Source: JACVRW01 sp035705985
Lineage (GTDB): Bacteria; Actinomycetota; Thermoleophilia; Solirubrobacterales; Thermoleophilaceae
Direction of reading: 5' to 3'
Assembly (NCBI GenBank): GCA_035705985.1
Contig: DASSVP010000007.1
Coordinates: 1-10,950 of the forward strand
Length of the DNA: 10,950 nt
This document shows, in pieces, positions 1 through 5,599 of this stretch. The position numbers and the translations under genes were made by a program. Below the pieces are notes generated by a model. That model worked only from the letters and a program-made list of their open reading frames with translations, had not been told where the DNA came from and did no database searches. How positions within the stretch are numbered: the stretch's first letter is position 1; each line of letters starts with the position of its first letter.

Positions 1-366
1 ACCCGCCTCGAGCGCCTTCCGGAGCACGAAGCGGGTCTGAGGGAGCGGGCCCTCGGAGGCGTCCACGAGGAGCATCACGCCGTCCACCATCGTGAGGCCG
101 CGCTCCACCTCGCCGCCGAAGTCGGCGTGGCCGGGCGTGTCAACGAGGTTCAGCTTGACGTCGCCGTAGCGAACCGCCGCGTTCTTGGCCAGGATCGTGA
201 TGCCGCGCTCGCGCTCCTGGTCCATCGAGTCCATGACGCGGTCGGTGAGCGCCTCGTGCGCGGCGAACACGCCGGACTGGCGGAGCATCGCGTCGACAAG
301 GGTCGTCTTACCGTGGTCGACGTGGGCGATGATCGCGACGTTGCGGATGTCCGAGCGCTGGGGCAC
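1..366 (-). CDS. typA: Translational GTPase TypA/BipA, N-terminal part (cut by window edge)
   Basis: Ribosome-associated GTPase of the EF-G/LepA class, linked in other bacteria to 50S subunit assembly and growth under stress. Only the first 122 codons are present; the frame runs open off the left edge. The GTP-binding domain is clear: the P-loop AHVDHGKT at residues 14-21, the switch I segment MDQERERGITILAKN that is diagnostic for TypA rather than EF-G or LepA, and the G3 motif DTPGHADFGGEVER. The start is GTG at 366. An in-frame TAG lies five codons upstream and no other start codon lies between, so the N-terminus is well fixed. Twelve bases separate it from the stop of the small exported protein upstream on the same strand, so the two may be cotranscribed, although no functional link is evident. 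Family assignment is very secure. Confidence 0.95.
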   Translation of the reverse strand, partial: MPQRSDIRNVAIIAHVDHGKTTLVDAMLRQSGVFAAHEALTDRVMDSMDQERERGITILAKNAAVRYGDVKLNLVDTPGHADFGGEVERGLTMVDGVMLLVDASEGPLPQTRFVLRKALEAG

Positions 367-378
367 CGAGCCCCAACG

Positions 379-678
379 CTAGTCACGGCCGGAGCGCTCC
401 ACCCTCAGGGCGAGCCAGCGGCCGTTCGAACGCCGCACGACGGCCTCCACGTTCCGCATGCCCACCCGCAGCGCGCCGAAGCCGGCGATGCGCTCGAAGA
501 CGGTGCTGCGCGTGACCTTGATGCGGATGGTGCCGCGTTCGGCGTCGCTGAGGCGGAAGGTGCGGTTCTCTGAGCTCTTCCCGACGACCCGTCCCTCGAA
601 CTCCGTGGCGGCGGATGCGGTGGCCGCCCCGAGCGAGAGGGAGAGGACGAGGGCTGTCATGAGGGCGATCTTCTTCAT
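379..678 (-). CDS. Small exported protein of unknown function (DUF5666-like)
   Basis: A 99-residue protein with a textbook Sec signal peptide: MKK, then a hydrophobic stretch ALMTALVLSLSLGAA, then a TASA-A cleavage region near residue 24. The mature part of about 75 residues is rich in beta-prone charged segments (EFEGRVVGKSSENRTFRL, TIRIKV, NVEAVVRR, WLALRVER). This resembles the small OB-like DUF5666 type of secreted protein; I did not recognise a specific family. ATG at 678 is chosen over the in-frame ATG at 687 because AGGA sits eight bases upstream of it and it gives a clean signal peptide. Much longer open frames upstream are antisense to the monooxygenase. It is divergent from that gene across 72 bases and precedes typA by 12 bases. 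It probably acts outside the membrane; its role is unknown. Confidence 0.8.
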   Translation of the reverse strand: MKKIALMTALVLSLSLGAATASAATEFEGRVVGKSSENRTFRLSDAERGTIRIKVTRSTVFERIAGFGALRVGMRNVEAVVRRSNGRWLALRVERSGRD

Positions 679-750
679 GACCGCCATCCTGGCGAGGGCC
701 CTGCCACGGCCCGGCCAAGTCACGGACAAGAGTTGGTAAAGACTGGGGTA

Positions 751-1782
751 ATGCGGCTCAGCGTTCTGGACCAGTCCCCGATCCCCGAAGGCGCCACGGG
801 CGCTCAGGCGCTCGCGAACACCGTCGACCTCGCCCGCCACGCCGAGTCGCTCGGCTACGAGCGCTACTGGCTCGCCGAGCACCACGCCACGCCGTCGCTC
901 GCCTGCGCGTCGCCGGAGGTCCTGATCGGCGCGGCTGCGGCGGCCACGGAGACGATCCGCGTGGGCAGCGGCGGCGTGATGCTGCCGCACTACAGCCCGC
1001 TGAAGGTCGCCGAGGTGTTCAGCACGCTCGCAGGGCTTTATCCGCAGCGGATCGAGCTCGGCCTCGGCCGCGCCCCCGGCACGGACCCGATGACCATGCT
1101 CGCGCTCCAGCGCGACCGGCGCCACGCCGCGCCCGACGACTTCATCGACCAGCTCACCGAGCTCCTCGCGCTGATCGAGGGCAGGCTGCCGCGCGACCAT
1201 CCCTTCGCTCGCCTGGCCGAAACGCTGCCCGGCCTGCCGGAGCGGCCCGAGGCGTGGCTGCTGGGCTCGTCGCCCCAGAGCGCGATCTGGGCGGGCGAGC
1301 TCGGGCTGCCCTACTCGATCGCCGACTTCATCAACCCCAGGGGAGCGTCGCTTGCAGCCGACTACCGCGGCCGCTTCCTCGACTCGGAGCGGCTCCCGGC
1401 GCCGCGCGTGCTCCCGTGCGTCATCGCGATCTGCGCCGAGACGGACGAGGAGGCCGAGCGGATCGCCTCGAGCGGCCGGATGATGTTCTCGCTGCTGAGG
1501 CAGGGCCGGCTGATCCCGATCCCGCCACCGGAGAAGGCGCTCGCCTATCTCGAGACGCGCATGCGGCCCGACGACCCCGCCAGGCGCCGACGCGGGATAG
1601 TGGGCTCGCCGGGGAAGGTGCGCGACGGGCTCGACGCCGTGGCGGCCGAGTACGGCACCGGCGAGTTGATGGTGCTCACGATCGCCTACGAGCACGAGGC
1701 TCGCAGGCGATCGTATGAGCTGATTGCGGAGGCGTTCGGCCTTACGCGACGGCCGTCGTCACCTGACGCTGCTGCTGCTTGA
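751..1782 (+). CDS. Luciferase-like flavin-dependent monooxygenase (LLM class)
   Basis: A 343-residue bacterial-luciferase-like TIM-barrel oxidoreductase, predicted to use reduced FMN (or F420) and oxygen on an unknown substrate. The sequence follows the YwcH/MsnO8-like subgroup: N-terminal LSVLDQSPIPEG, then YWLAEHHATPSLACASPEVLIG with paired histidines at 44-45, GSGGVMLPHYSPLKVAEVF, and ELGLGRAPGTDP, a phosphate-binding loop signature of this subgroup. Length is typical for the family. ATG at 751 aligns with the usual family start; an in-frame TTG at 733 would add six residues of no obvious value. The last 41 bases overlap the convergent ferritin-like gene, so the tail ending in SSPDAAAA may be non-conserved. 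Substrate cannot be inferred from the context. Confidence 0.9.
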   Translation: MRLSVLDQSPIPEGATGAQALANTVDLARHAESLGYERYWLAEHHATPSLACASPEVLIGAAAAATETIRVGSGGVMLPHYSPLKVAEVFSTLAGLYPQRIELGLGRAPGTDPMTMLALQRDRRHAAPDDFIDQLTELLALIEGRLPRDHPFARLAETLPGLPERPEAWLLGSSPQSAIWAGELGLPYSIADFINPRGASLAADYRGRFLDSERLPAPRVLPCVIAICAETDEEAERIASSGRMMFSLLRQGRLIPIPPPEKALAYLETRMRPDDPARRRRGIVGSPGKVRDGLDAVAAEYGTGELMVLTIAYEHEARRRSYELIAEAFGLTRRPSSPDAAAA

Positions 1783-2230
1783 CCTCGTCGAGCGTGTGCT
1801 GCTCCATCTCGAGGTTCTGCTGGAGCAGCCGGACGACGTCAGGCTGGCCGAGCTGCTCGGCCTGCGTGATGAGCGACTCGTAGACCGCGATCTCGTGGTG
1901 CTCGGTCGCGGCGGCGTTTGACAGGATCACGGCGTCGACGACGCTGTCGTCGGCCATCTTGATCTCCGCCTTGGCCTCCTTGTCGAGCGCCTTGGAGACC
2001 ATGCAGGTCGAGTCGTCCGGCTTCTCGCCGAGAGCCTCGAACGCCTGCTCGATGTTGGTGATCTGCCGGCGCGTCTCCTCGGCGTGATGCCGGAACTGCT
2101 GCTTCAGCTCATCGCGCTGAGCCTTGTCCTCGAGCTCGCCCAGCGAGTCGAGCACGTCCTGCTCCATCGTCAGCGCGGCACCGAGCTTGTGGCCGAATAC
2201 GTCGCGCTGGTCCTTCAGCTTGTCGAACAT
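1742..2230 (-). CDS. YciF/YciE-type ferritin-like stress protein (DUF892)
   Basis: A 162-residue all-helical protein of the DUF892 ferritin-like family, cytoplasmic four-helix bundles with a di-iron site that are induced by stress in several bacteria. Candidate metal-binding segments are visible: MEQD near residue 23, HHAEETRRQ at 48-56, EHHEIAVYE at 110-118 and EMEQHTLDE at 141-149, spaced as in a four-helix carboxylate bridge. The ATG at 2230 has a strong ribosome site, AAGGA, seven bases upstream. A stress-sigma-like promoter lies about 58 to 34 bases before the start. The gene converges on the monooxygenase with a 41-base overlap. Iron or peroxide handling is inferred from the family; the VIT-like transporter 3.4 kb away is the only other iron-related gene here. 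Confidence 0.88.
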   Translation of the reverse strand: MFDKLKDQRDVFGHKLGAALTMEQDVLDSLGELEDKAQRDELKQQFRHHAEETRRQITNIEQAFEALGEKPDDSTCMVSKALDKEAKAEIKMADDSVVDAVILSNAAATEHHEIAVYESLITQAEQLGQPDVVRLLQQNLEMEQHTLDEVKQQQRQVTTAVA

Positions 2231-2263
2231 CCTTGATTCCTTCGTTTCGGGTCTACCTTTCGG

Positions 2264-2288
2264 CTACCCGGGAGGTACGCGGCCGAAC
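2264..2288 (-). promoter_or_regulatory. Candidate sigma-B-type promoter of the ferritin-like gene
   Basis: Read on the minus strand, GTTC is followed after 15 bases by GGGTAG, close to the general-stress sigma consensus GTTT-N14-15-GGGTAT of Gram-positive bacteria. The -10-like element ends 33 bases before the ATG, leaving room for a short leader with its ribosome site. Stress control would fit a YciF-type protein. It is a short degenerate match in GC-rich DNA, so confidence is limited. Confidence 0.35.
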
Positions 2289-2336
2289 GTGAACGGACCG
2301 CTCGTGGCGGTTGTTGCAATGGGTTAGGGTCGGCAC

Positions 2337-2828
2337 GTGGTCGGCCCGCTGACAGCCGACGACCTGCTCGCCGAGGCCCGCCGTGGACTCGAGCGGCTCG
2401 GCCCCTCCGAAGCCGCCGCTGCCATCTCGGCGGGCGCGCTTCTCGTCGACGTGCGCTCGGAGCTGCAGCGCGAGCGCGACGGGGTGGTTCCGGGCTCCGT
2501 GTTCTTCCCGCGGAACGTCCTGGAGTGGCGCTGCGACCCGACTTCGCCCGCCCGCGACGAGCGCGTCTGCGACCGCGGCCGCCAGCTCATCGTCATGTGC
2601 GACGAGGGCTACCAGTCGAGCCTCGCGGCGGCCAACCTGAGGCGGCTCGGCTTCGGGCGTGCGACCGACCTCGCGGGCGGGTTTCAGGCTTGGCGCGCGG
2701 CGGGGCTTCCGGTCGACGCGTCGAGCTCCCCGACCAGCGCCCTCACGCGGCGCTCGATCTCGTCGCGCGTGGCGCGCACCTCCTCGACGGGCCGGCCCTT
2801 CGGGTCATCCAAGTCCCAGTCCACGTAG
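2337..2828 (+). CDS. Single-domain rhodanese-like sulfurtransferase with read-through tail
   Basis: A cytoplasmic rhodanese that should carry a persulfide on its active cysteine. The domain spans about residues 8-127: LLVDVRSELQRERDGVVPGSVFFPRNVLEW is the family's CH2A-like region with the conserved DVR, and the active loop is C88-DEGYQS, followed by LGFGRATDLAGGFQAWRAAGLPV. GTG at 2337 is the only sensible start; AGGG lies just upstream, as does a TAGGGT hexamer that could make the message leaderless. The domain ends near position 2715, but the frame continues about 36 low-complexity residues (rich in S, T, R) that lie antisense to arsC, so the two genes overlap by 145 bases. Rhodaneses do occur beside arsenic genes, but a role in arsenic handling is only a guess from position. 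Confidence 0.88.
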   Translation: MVGPLTADDLLAEARRGLERLGPSEAAAAISAGALLVDVRSELQRERDGVVPGSVFFPRNVLEWRCDPTSPARDERVCDRGRQLIVMCDEGYQSSLAAANLRRLGFGRATDLAGGFQAWRAAGLPVDASSSPTSALTRRSISSRVARTSSTGRPFGSSKSQST

Positions 2829-3106
2829 CGCTTCCCCGGGATGTACGGGCACTCGTCGCCGCAACCCATCGTCACGACCACGTCCGCCTGCTCGGCCAGC
2901 TCGCGCGTAAGCGCTCGCGGCCTCCGGCCGGCGAGGTCGATGTCGAGCTCGCGCATCACCTCGACGACCTCCCAGTGGACGCGGTCGCCGGGCCTCGTGC
3001 CCGCCGACAGCGCCGTGTGACGGTCGCCGGCCGCGCGCTCGAAGAGCGCTTGGCTCATCTGCGAGCGGCCGGCGTTGTGGAGGCAGACGAAGAGGGCCGT
3101 GGCCAC
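2684..3106 (-). CDS. arsC: Arsenate reductase, low-molecular-weight-phosphatase type
   Basis: Reduces arsenate to arsenite in the cytoplasm using thiols (thioredoxin or mycothiol). The 140-residue protein has the P-loop C8-LHNAGRSQMS, the segment TMGCGDECPYIPGKRY with Cys82 and Cys86, and WDLDDP containing the catalytic Asp. These are typical of actinobacterial ArsC, where arsenate is often handled through mycothiol; which thiol is used cannot be read from the sequence. GTG at 3106 starts the conserved core directly and lies two bases after the arsM stop, so translation is probably coupled. A longer frame to 3259 is antisense-like and inside arsM. The conserved fold ends near 2725; the last dozen residues run into the antisense of the rhodanese. 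Confidence 0.93.
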   Translation of the reverse strand: MATALFVCLHNAGRSQMSQALFERAAGDRHTALSAGTRPGDRVHWEVVEVMRELDIDLAGRRPRALTRELAEQADVVVTMGCGDECPYIPGKRYVDWDLDDPKGRPVEEVRATRDEIERRVRALVGELDASTGSPAARQA

Positions 3107-3108
3107 CG

Positions 3109-3912
3109 CTACTCGGGCTTGCGGGCGCGCACGATCGCGGAGGTGGCGTGCTCGTGGACGCGATGCGTCTCGGTGATCTCGATCTCCTCGAGGCCGGCCG
3201 CGGCGAGGGCGTCCTCGAACTCCGCGCGGGTGAGGGCGCCGGCGATACAGCCGGTCCACTCCTGCATGTCAGCCCGCGTCGCCTCGTCCATGTCGGGGTC
3301 GGCGATCACGTCGGAGACCGCGAACCGCCCGCCCGGCTTCAGGACGCGCGCCGTCTCGGCCAGGACCTGGCGCTTGTCGGCCGCCAGGTTGATCACGCAG
3401 TTCGAGATCACGACGTCCACCGAGGCGTCCGCGAGCGGGATCTCCTCGATGTAGCCCTTGACGAACTCGACGTTCTCCACGCCCGCCTCGGCGGCGTTCG
3501 CGCGCGCAAGCTCGAGCATCTCGTCGGTCATGTCGAGGCCAATCGCCCGGCCGGAGGGCGCCACGCGACGTGCGGAGATCAGCACGTCGGCGCCCGCGCC
3601 GGAGCCGAGGTCGAGCACGACCTCGCCGTCGCTCAGGTCCGCGACCGCGGTCGGAACGCCGCAACCGAGCGACGCCTCGACCGCCGCCTTGGGCGCGGCC
3701 TCCGCTTCGTCGGCGTAGAGCGTGTGGCCGAAGACCTCGGTGCCGTGCTTGTCGAAATTCGACATGTCAGGGTCGGTGAAGGCGGCGTCCGACACGCAGC
3801 CGGCCTCACCGCCGCAGCACCCGCTCGAGGTGGCGTCCTTCACGGCGGTCGCTGCCGCCGCGTAGCGAGCACGTACCTGCTCGCGGATGTCTGTGTCTGT
3901 CAGCTGAGCCAT
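3109..3912 (-). CDS. arsM: Arsenite S-adenosylmethionine methyltransferase
   Basis: Methylates trivalent arsenic with S-adenosylmethionine, yielding methylated, partly volatile species. The 267-residue protein has an N-terminal cysteine cluster (GCCGGEAGC, Cys32, Cys33, Cys39), the ArsM signature SLGCGVPTA (Cys84), the SAM loop DLGSGAGAD at 101-109, SNCVINL (Cys172) and WTGCIAG (Cys222). Three of these match in order the arsenic-binding cysteines known in algal ArsM (Cys72, Cys174, Cys224); the CC pair is common in the family. ATG at 3912 has GGAGG ten bases upstream and overlaps the end of arsR by 13 bases, so the two are translationally coupled. Longer upstream reading is the shadow of arsR. 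With ArsC it gives a reduce-then-methylate route without a local pump. Confidence 0.95.
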   Translation of the reverse strand: MAQLTDTDIREQVRARYAAAATAVKDATSSGCCGGEAGCVSDAAFTDPDMSNFDKHGTEVFGHTLYADEAEAAPKAAVEASLGCGVPTAVADLSDGEVVLDLGSGAGADVLISARRVAPSGRAIGLDMTDEMLELARANAAEAGVENVEFVKGYIEEIPLADASVDVVISNCVINLAADKRQVLAETARVLKPGGRFAVSDVIADPDMDEATRADMQEWTGCIAGALTRAEFEDALAAAGLEEIEITETHRVHEHATSAIVRARKPE

Positions 3913-4253
3913 TCGGACAGTTCCTCCAGTGCGTCGGGGAGCACGTAGTAGTAGGCCCACAGGCCACGGCGCTCGGAATCGACGATTCCGGCCTGGCGCA
4001 GGACCTTGAGGTGATGGGAGACGGTGGGCTGCGAGAGGTCGAACAGCGGTACCAACTCGCACACGCAGACCTTGCCCGCCGCCTTTCGGAGCACGTCGAC
4101 GAGCTGAACGCGCACCGGATCGCCCAGTGCCTTGGCGACGGCTGCAATTCGCTCTGCGCGCTCTCCGTCCACGTCGGGGTGGACGACCGGCACGCAGCAC
4201 GGCTGTCCGACCGGGCGCTTCTGCTTAGGCGAGAGCTCGAGGTCTACGGCCAC
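3900..4253 (-). CDS. arsR: ArsR-family arsenite-responsive repressor
   Basis: A 117-residue winged-helix repressor of the ArsR/SmtB family that should leave its operator on binding As(III). The winged helix covers about residues 33-105: AERIAAVAKALGDPVRVQLVDVLR, the DNA-recognition helix SQPTVSHHLKVLRQAGIV, and the wing ERRGLWAYYYV. It carries two possible arsenic-binding sets: CVCEL (Cys63, Cys65) in the classical alpha-3 position, and an N-terminal pair Cys19-Cys20 as in the corynebacterial ArsR type. GTG at 4253 has no ribosome-binding sequence upstream; it lies seven bases after a -10 element, which points to a leaderless message. It is first in the operon with arsM (13-base overlap) and arsC, and is most likely autoregulated through the palindrome in its promoter. 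Confidence 0.93.
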   Translation of the reverse strand: MAVDLELSPKQKRPVGQPCCVPVVHPDVDGERAERIAAVAKALGDPVRVQLVDVLRKAAGKVCVCELVPLFDLSQPTVSHHLKVLRQAGIVDSERRGLWAYYYVLPDALEELSEWLS

Positions 4254-4289
4254 GCATCGAACTGTATCAATTCAATTGATGTATGTCGA
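4254..4289 (-). promoter_or_regulatory. arsRMC promoter, probably leaderless
   Basis: On the minus strand, TCGACA (4284-4289) and TACAGT (4261-4266) are separated by exactly 17 bases, a good fit to a housekeeping -35/-10 pair (TTGACA, TANNNT). Seven bases then lead to the GTG start of arsR, so transcription would begin at or within a few bases of the start codon. No ribosome-binding sequence is present, consistent with a leaderless transcript, which is common in actinobacteria. The whole promoter fits in the 40-base gap after the membrane-protein gene and is strikingly AT-rich against its surroundings. Confidence 0.72.
4266..4280. promoter_or_regulatory. Predicted ArsR operator (perfect 15-base palindrome within a 37-base dyad)
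   Basis: ATCAATTCAATTGAT is a perfect inverted repeat of two 7-base arms around one central base, with the ATCAA/TTGAT half-sites common for ArsR-family operators. It fills nearly all of the 17-base spacer between the -35 and -10 of arsR. A second pair, CATCGA (4255-4260) and TCGATG (4286-4291), has the same centre (4273), so 14 of 18 pairs match over 4255-4291. Binding there should block RNA polymerase directly. The regulator is assumed to be the adjacent ArsR. Confidence 0.75.
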
Positions 4290-4293
4290 TGTA

Positions 4294-5304
4294 TTACGCG
4301 GGAGCGAGCCCGAGCGTCCGCGTGATCTGCCCGTGGCTGAGGCCACCGAAGTAGGAGCGCTCGACGGCACGGCGACGCGCCGCGGGGAGCGAGGCGAGCT
4401 TCGACCAGGCGACGGCCGGAGCGGCGGGCGCCACCCAGCGCAGCACGAGCAGGTCGCCGAGCGCCCATGCCGCGAAGGCGAGACCGCCGACGGTGCCAGT
4501 CGCGGTGAGCAGCACGCCCGCGGCGGCGGCCGCGGCGACGCCCTCCGGGCCGAGGATCAGCACGCTGGCCGCGGCGCCCACGCTCAGGCCGAAGGGCAGT
4601 TGGCCGAGGGTCACGACGGCGATCAGCACGGCGATCGCGTCGAACAGGGACGCGTCCACACCGACCGCGTGGAGCAGCAGCCAGTTGCGCCCGATCTGCG
4701 CGAACACCGCGACCAGGACGAATCCGAGGAGCAGCGTGCGGCCGCGCCCCGTGCGCATGACCGACAGCCCCTTGGCGAGCCAGCGAGCCTTGGCCGCCGC
4801 CACGCTTCGGAAGGCGAGTCCGACCGCGGTCACGCCGGCGAGACACGCGAGCGGGCTCCACCACGGCAGCCCGAGCGGGCCGACGAGGGTGAAGGAGGTG
4901 AGCGCGGCGAGGGCGGCCTCGACGTACAGGATCGGCAGTTCGGCGGCGATCAGGGCGGGCACGCGAGGCGTCTCCTCGGGCGCGGTGCGCCGCAGCGTCG
5001 CGATGCGCGCCGCCGTGCCGAGCTGATGGTTCAGGAGCTGCCCCACGCAGCCCATGCTGGACGCCCGGTAGAGCTTCCGCCGGCTGACCGTGCCGCCGGA
5101 CGCGTGCACGCACACGCGCCACGCCTCGCTCCGCGACACGAGCGCGACGACCTGCAGAGCCACCGCCAGGACCACGATGGTCACGGCCGCGCCGGTGATC
5201 CCGGCCTCGAGCTCGTCCCACTTCCCGACGAGCACGATCACGAGCACCGCACTGGCGGCAATCGACGCACTCAACGTCAGGGCCCTTCGGAGACGCTCCG
5301 ACAA
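4294..5304 (-). CDS. Polytopic membrane protein (LPG-synthase-TM/UPF0104-like) with sigma-70 region-4-like tail
   Basis: A 336-residue integral membrane protein with about eight hydrophobic segments, for example ASIAASAVLVIVLVG, TIVVLAVALQVVALV and LLLGFVLVAVFAQIG. Its layout and the NHQLGTAARIA and FGLSVGAAASVLIL segments resemble the flippase-like region of lysylphosphatidylglycerol synthase and UPF0104 proteins; a substrate cannot be assigned. TTG at 5304 is preferred because GAGGAG lies seven bases upstream; GTG at 5319 is the alternative (341 residues) but has no usable ribosome site. The last 31 residues, LPAARRRAVERSYFGG then LSHGQITRTLGLAPA, closely resemble the first helices of a sigma-70 region-4 HTH and stop before the recognition helix would be completed, where the AT-rich ars promoter begins. 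This may be a remnant or a real appendage. Confidence 0.8.
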   Translation of the reverse strand: MSERLRRALTLSASIAASAVLVIVLVGKWDELEAGITGAAVTIVVLAVALQVVALVSRSEAWRVCVHASGGTVSRRKLYRASSMGCVGQLLNHQLGTAARIATLRRTAPEETPRVPALIAAELPILYVEAALAALTSFTLVGPLGLPWWSPLACLAGVTAVGLAFRSVAAAKARWLAKGLSVMRTGRGRTLLLGFVLVAVFAQIGRNWLLLHAVGVDASLFDAIAVLIAVVTLGQLPFGLSVGAAASVLILGPEGVAAAAAAGVLLTATGTVGGLAFAAWALGDLLVLRWVAPAAPAVAWSKLASLPAARRRAVERSYFGGLSHGQITRTLGLAPA

Positions 5305-5368
5305 GGCCGTTCTCCTCACCTCTCGGGGTACCGACGCGACAGGCAGAGGGAACTGGCTGAAGGGCGGT

Positions 5369-5387
5369 CTGGTAGGACCCTACCCAG
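5369..5387. repeat. Imperfect palindrome overlapping a stop codon
   Basis: CTGGTAGG and CCTACCCAG form an inverted repeat with one extra C and a two-base centre, overlapping the TAG stop of the 65-residue gene. It lies in the 75-base gap before the membrane-protein gene. It could be an operator or a weak hairpin; the lack of a T-run on either side speaks against an intrinsic terminator. Confidence 0.35.
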
Positions 5388-5577
5388 AACGGGGGTCGCT
5401 CAAAGCGGCGGCGAGGCGGGCGGCGGCCTCGTCCGAGGCTCGCTGGAAGTCCTCAAGCCGCGCGGCATTGAGCGGGCGGCCGCCGTAGAGCTTCGCCCTG
5501 TAGAGGTCTAGGCGCTGGCGGTGGTAGTTCGCTTCGGCGCGAAGCTCGTCGATCCGAGCTCGCTTGGTGGCGCCCAT
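5380..5577 (-). CDS. Small charged helical protein, function unknown
   Basis: A 65-residue, strongly charged, probably helical protein: MGATKRARIDELRAEANYHR near the start, then YRAKLYGGRPLNAARLEDFQRA and an alanine-rich end. I do not recognise a named family; the heptad-like spacing of hydrophobic residues suggests a short coiled coil and there is no signal or membrane segment. The ATG at 5577 lacks a clear ribosome site, but the TATCGT hexamer ending nine bases upstream could be a -10 for a nearly leaderless message. Longer reading to 5937 is antisense to the VIT-like gene and looks non-coding. It is divergent from that gene with only 22 bases between them. Confidence 0.6.
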   Translation of the reverse strand: MGATKRARIDELRAEANYHRQRLDLYRAKLYGGRPLNAARLEDFQRASDEAAARLAAALSDPRSG

Positions 5578-5599
5578 GTACGTGTCACGATAGCCCCGC

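Noticed and set aside
679..1695. Long N-terminal extension of the small exported protein
   Set aside because: It is antisense to the monooxygenase; the real start at 678 has a ribosome site and a signal peptide right after it.
4276..4297. Ten-base-spaced direct repeat ATACATC on the minus strand upstream of arsR
   Set aside because: Two short copies in an AT-rich promoter; they overlap the dyad already described and add no independent evidence.
4132..5511. 459-codon open frame on the plus strand
   Set aside because: It lies opposite arsR, the membrane protein and the small charged gene, and has the repetitive Arg/Glu/Gly/His composition of an antisense frame.
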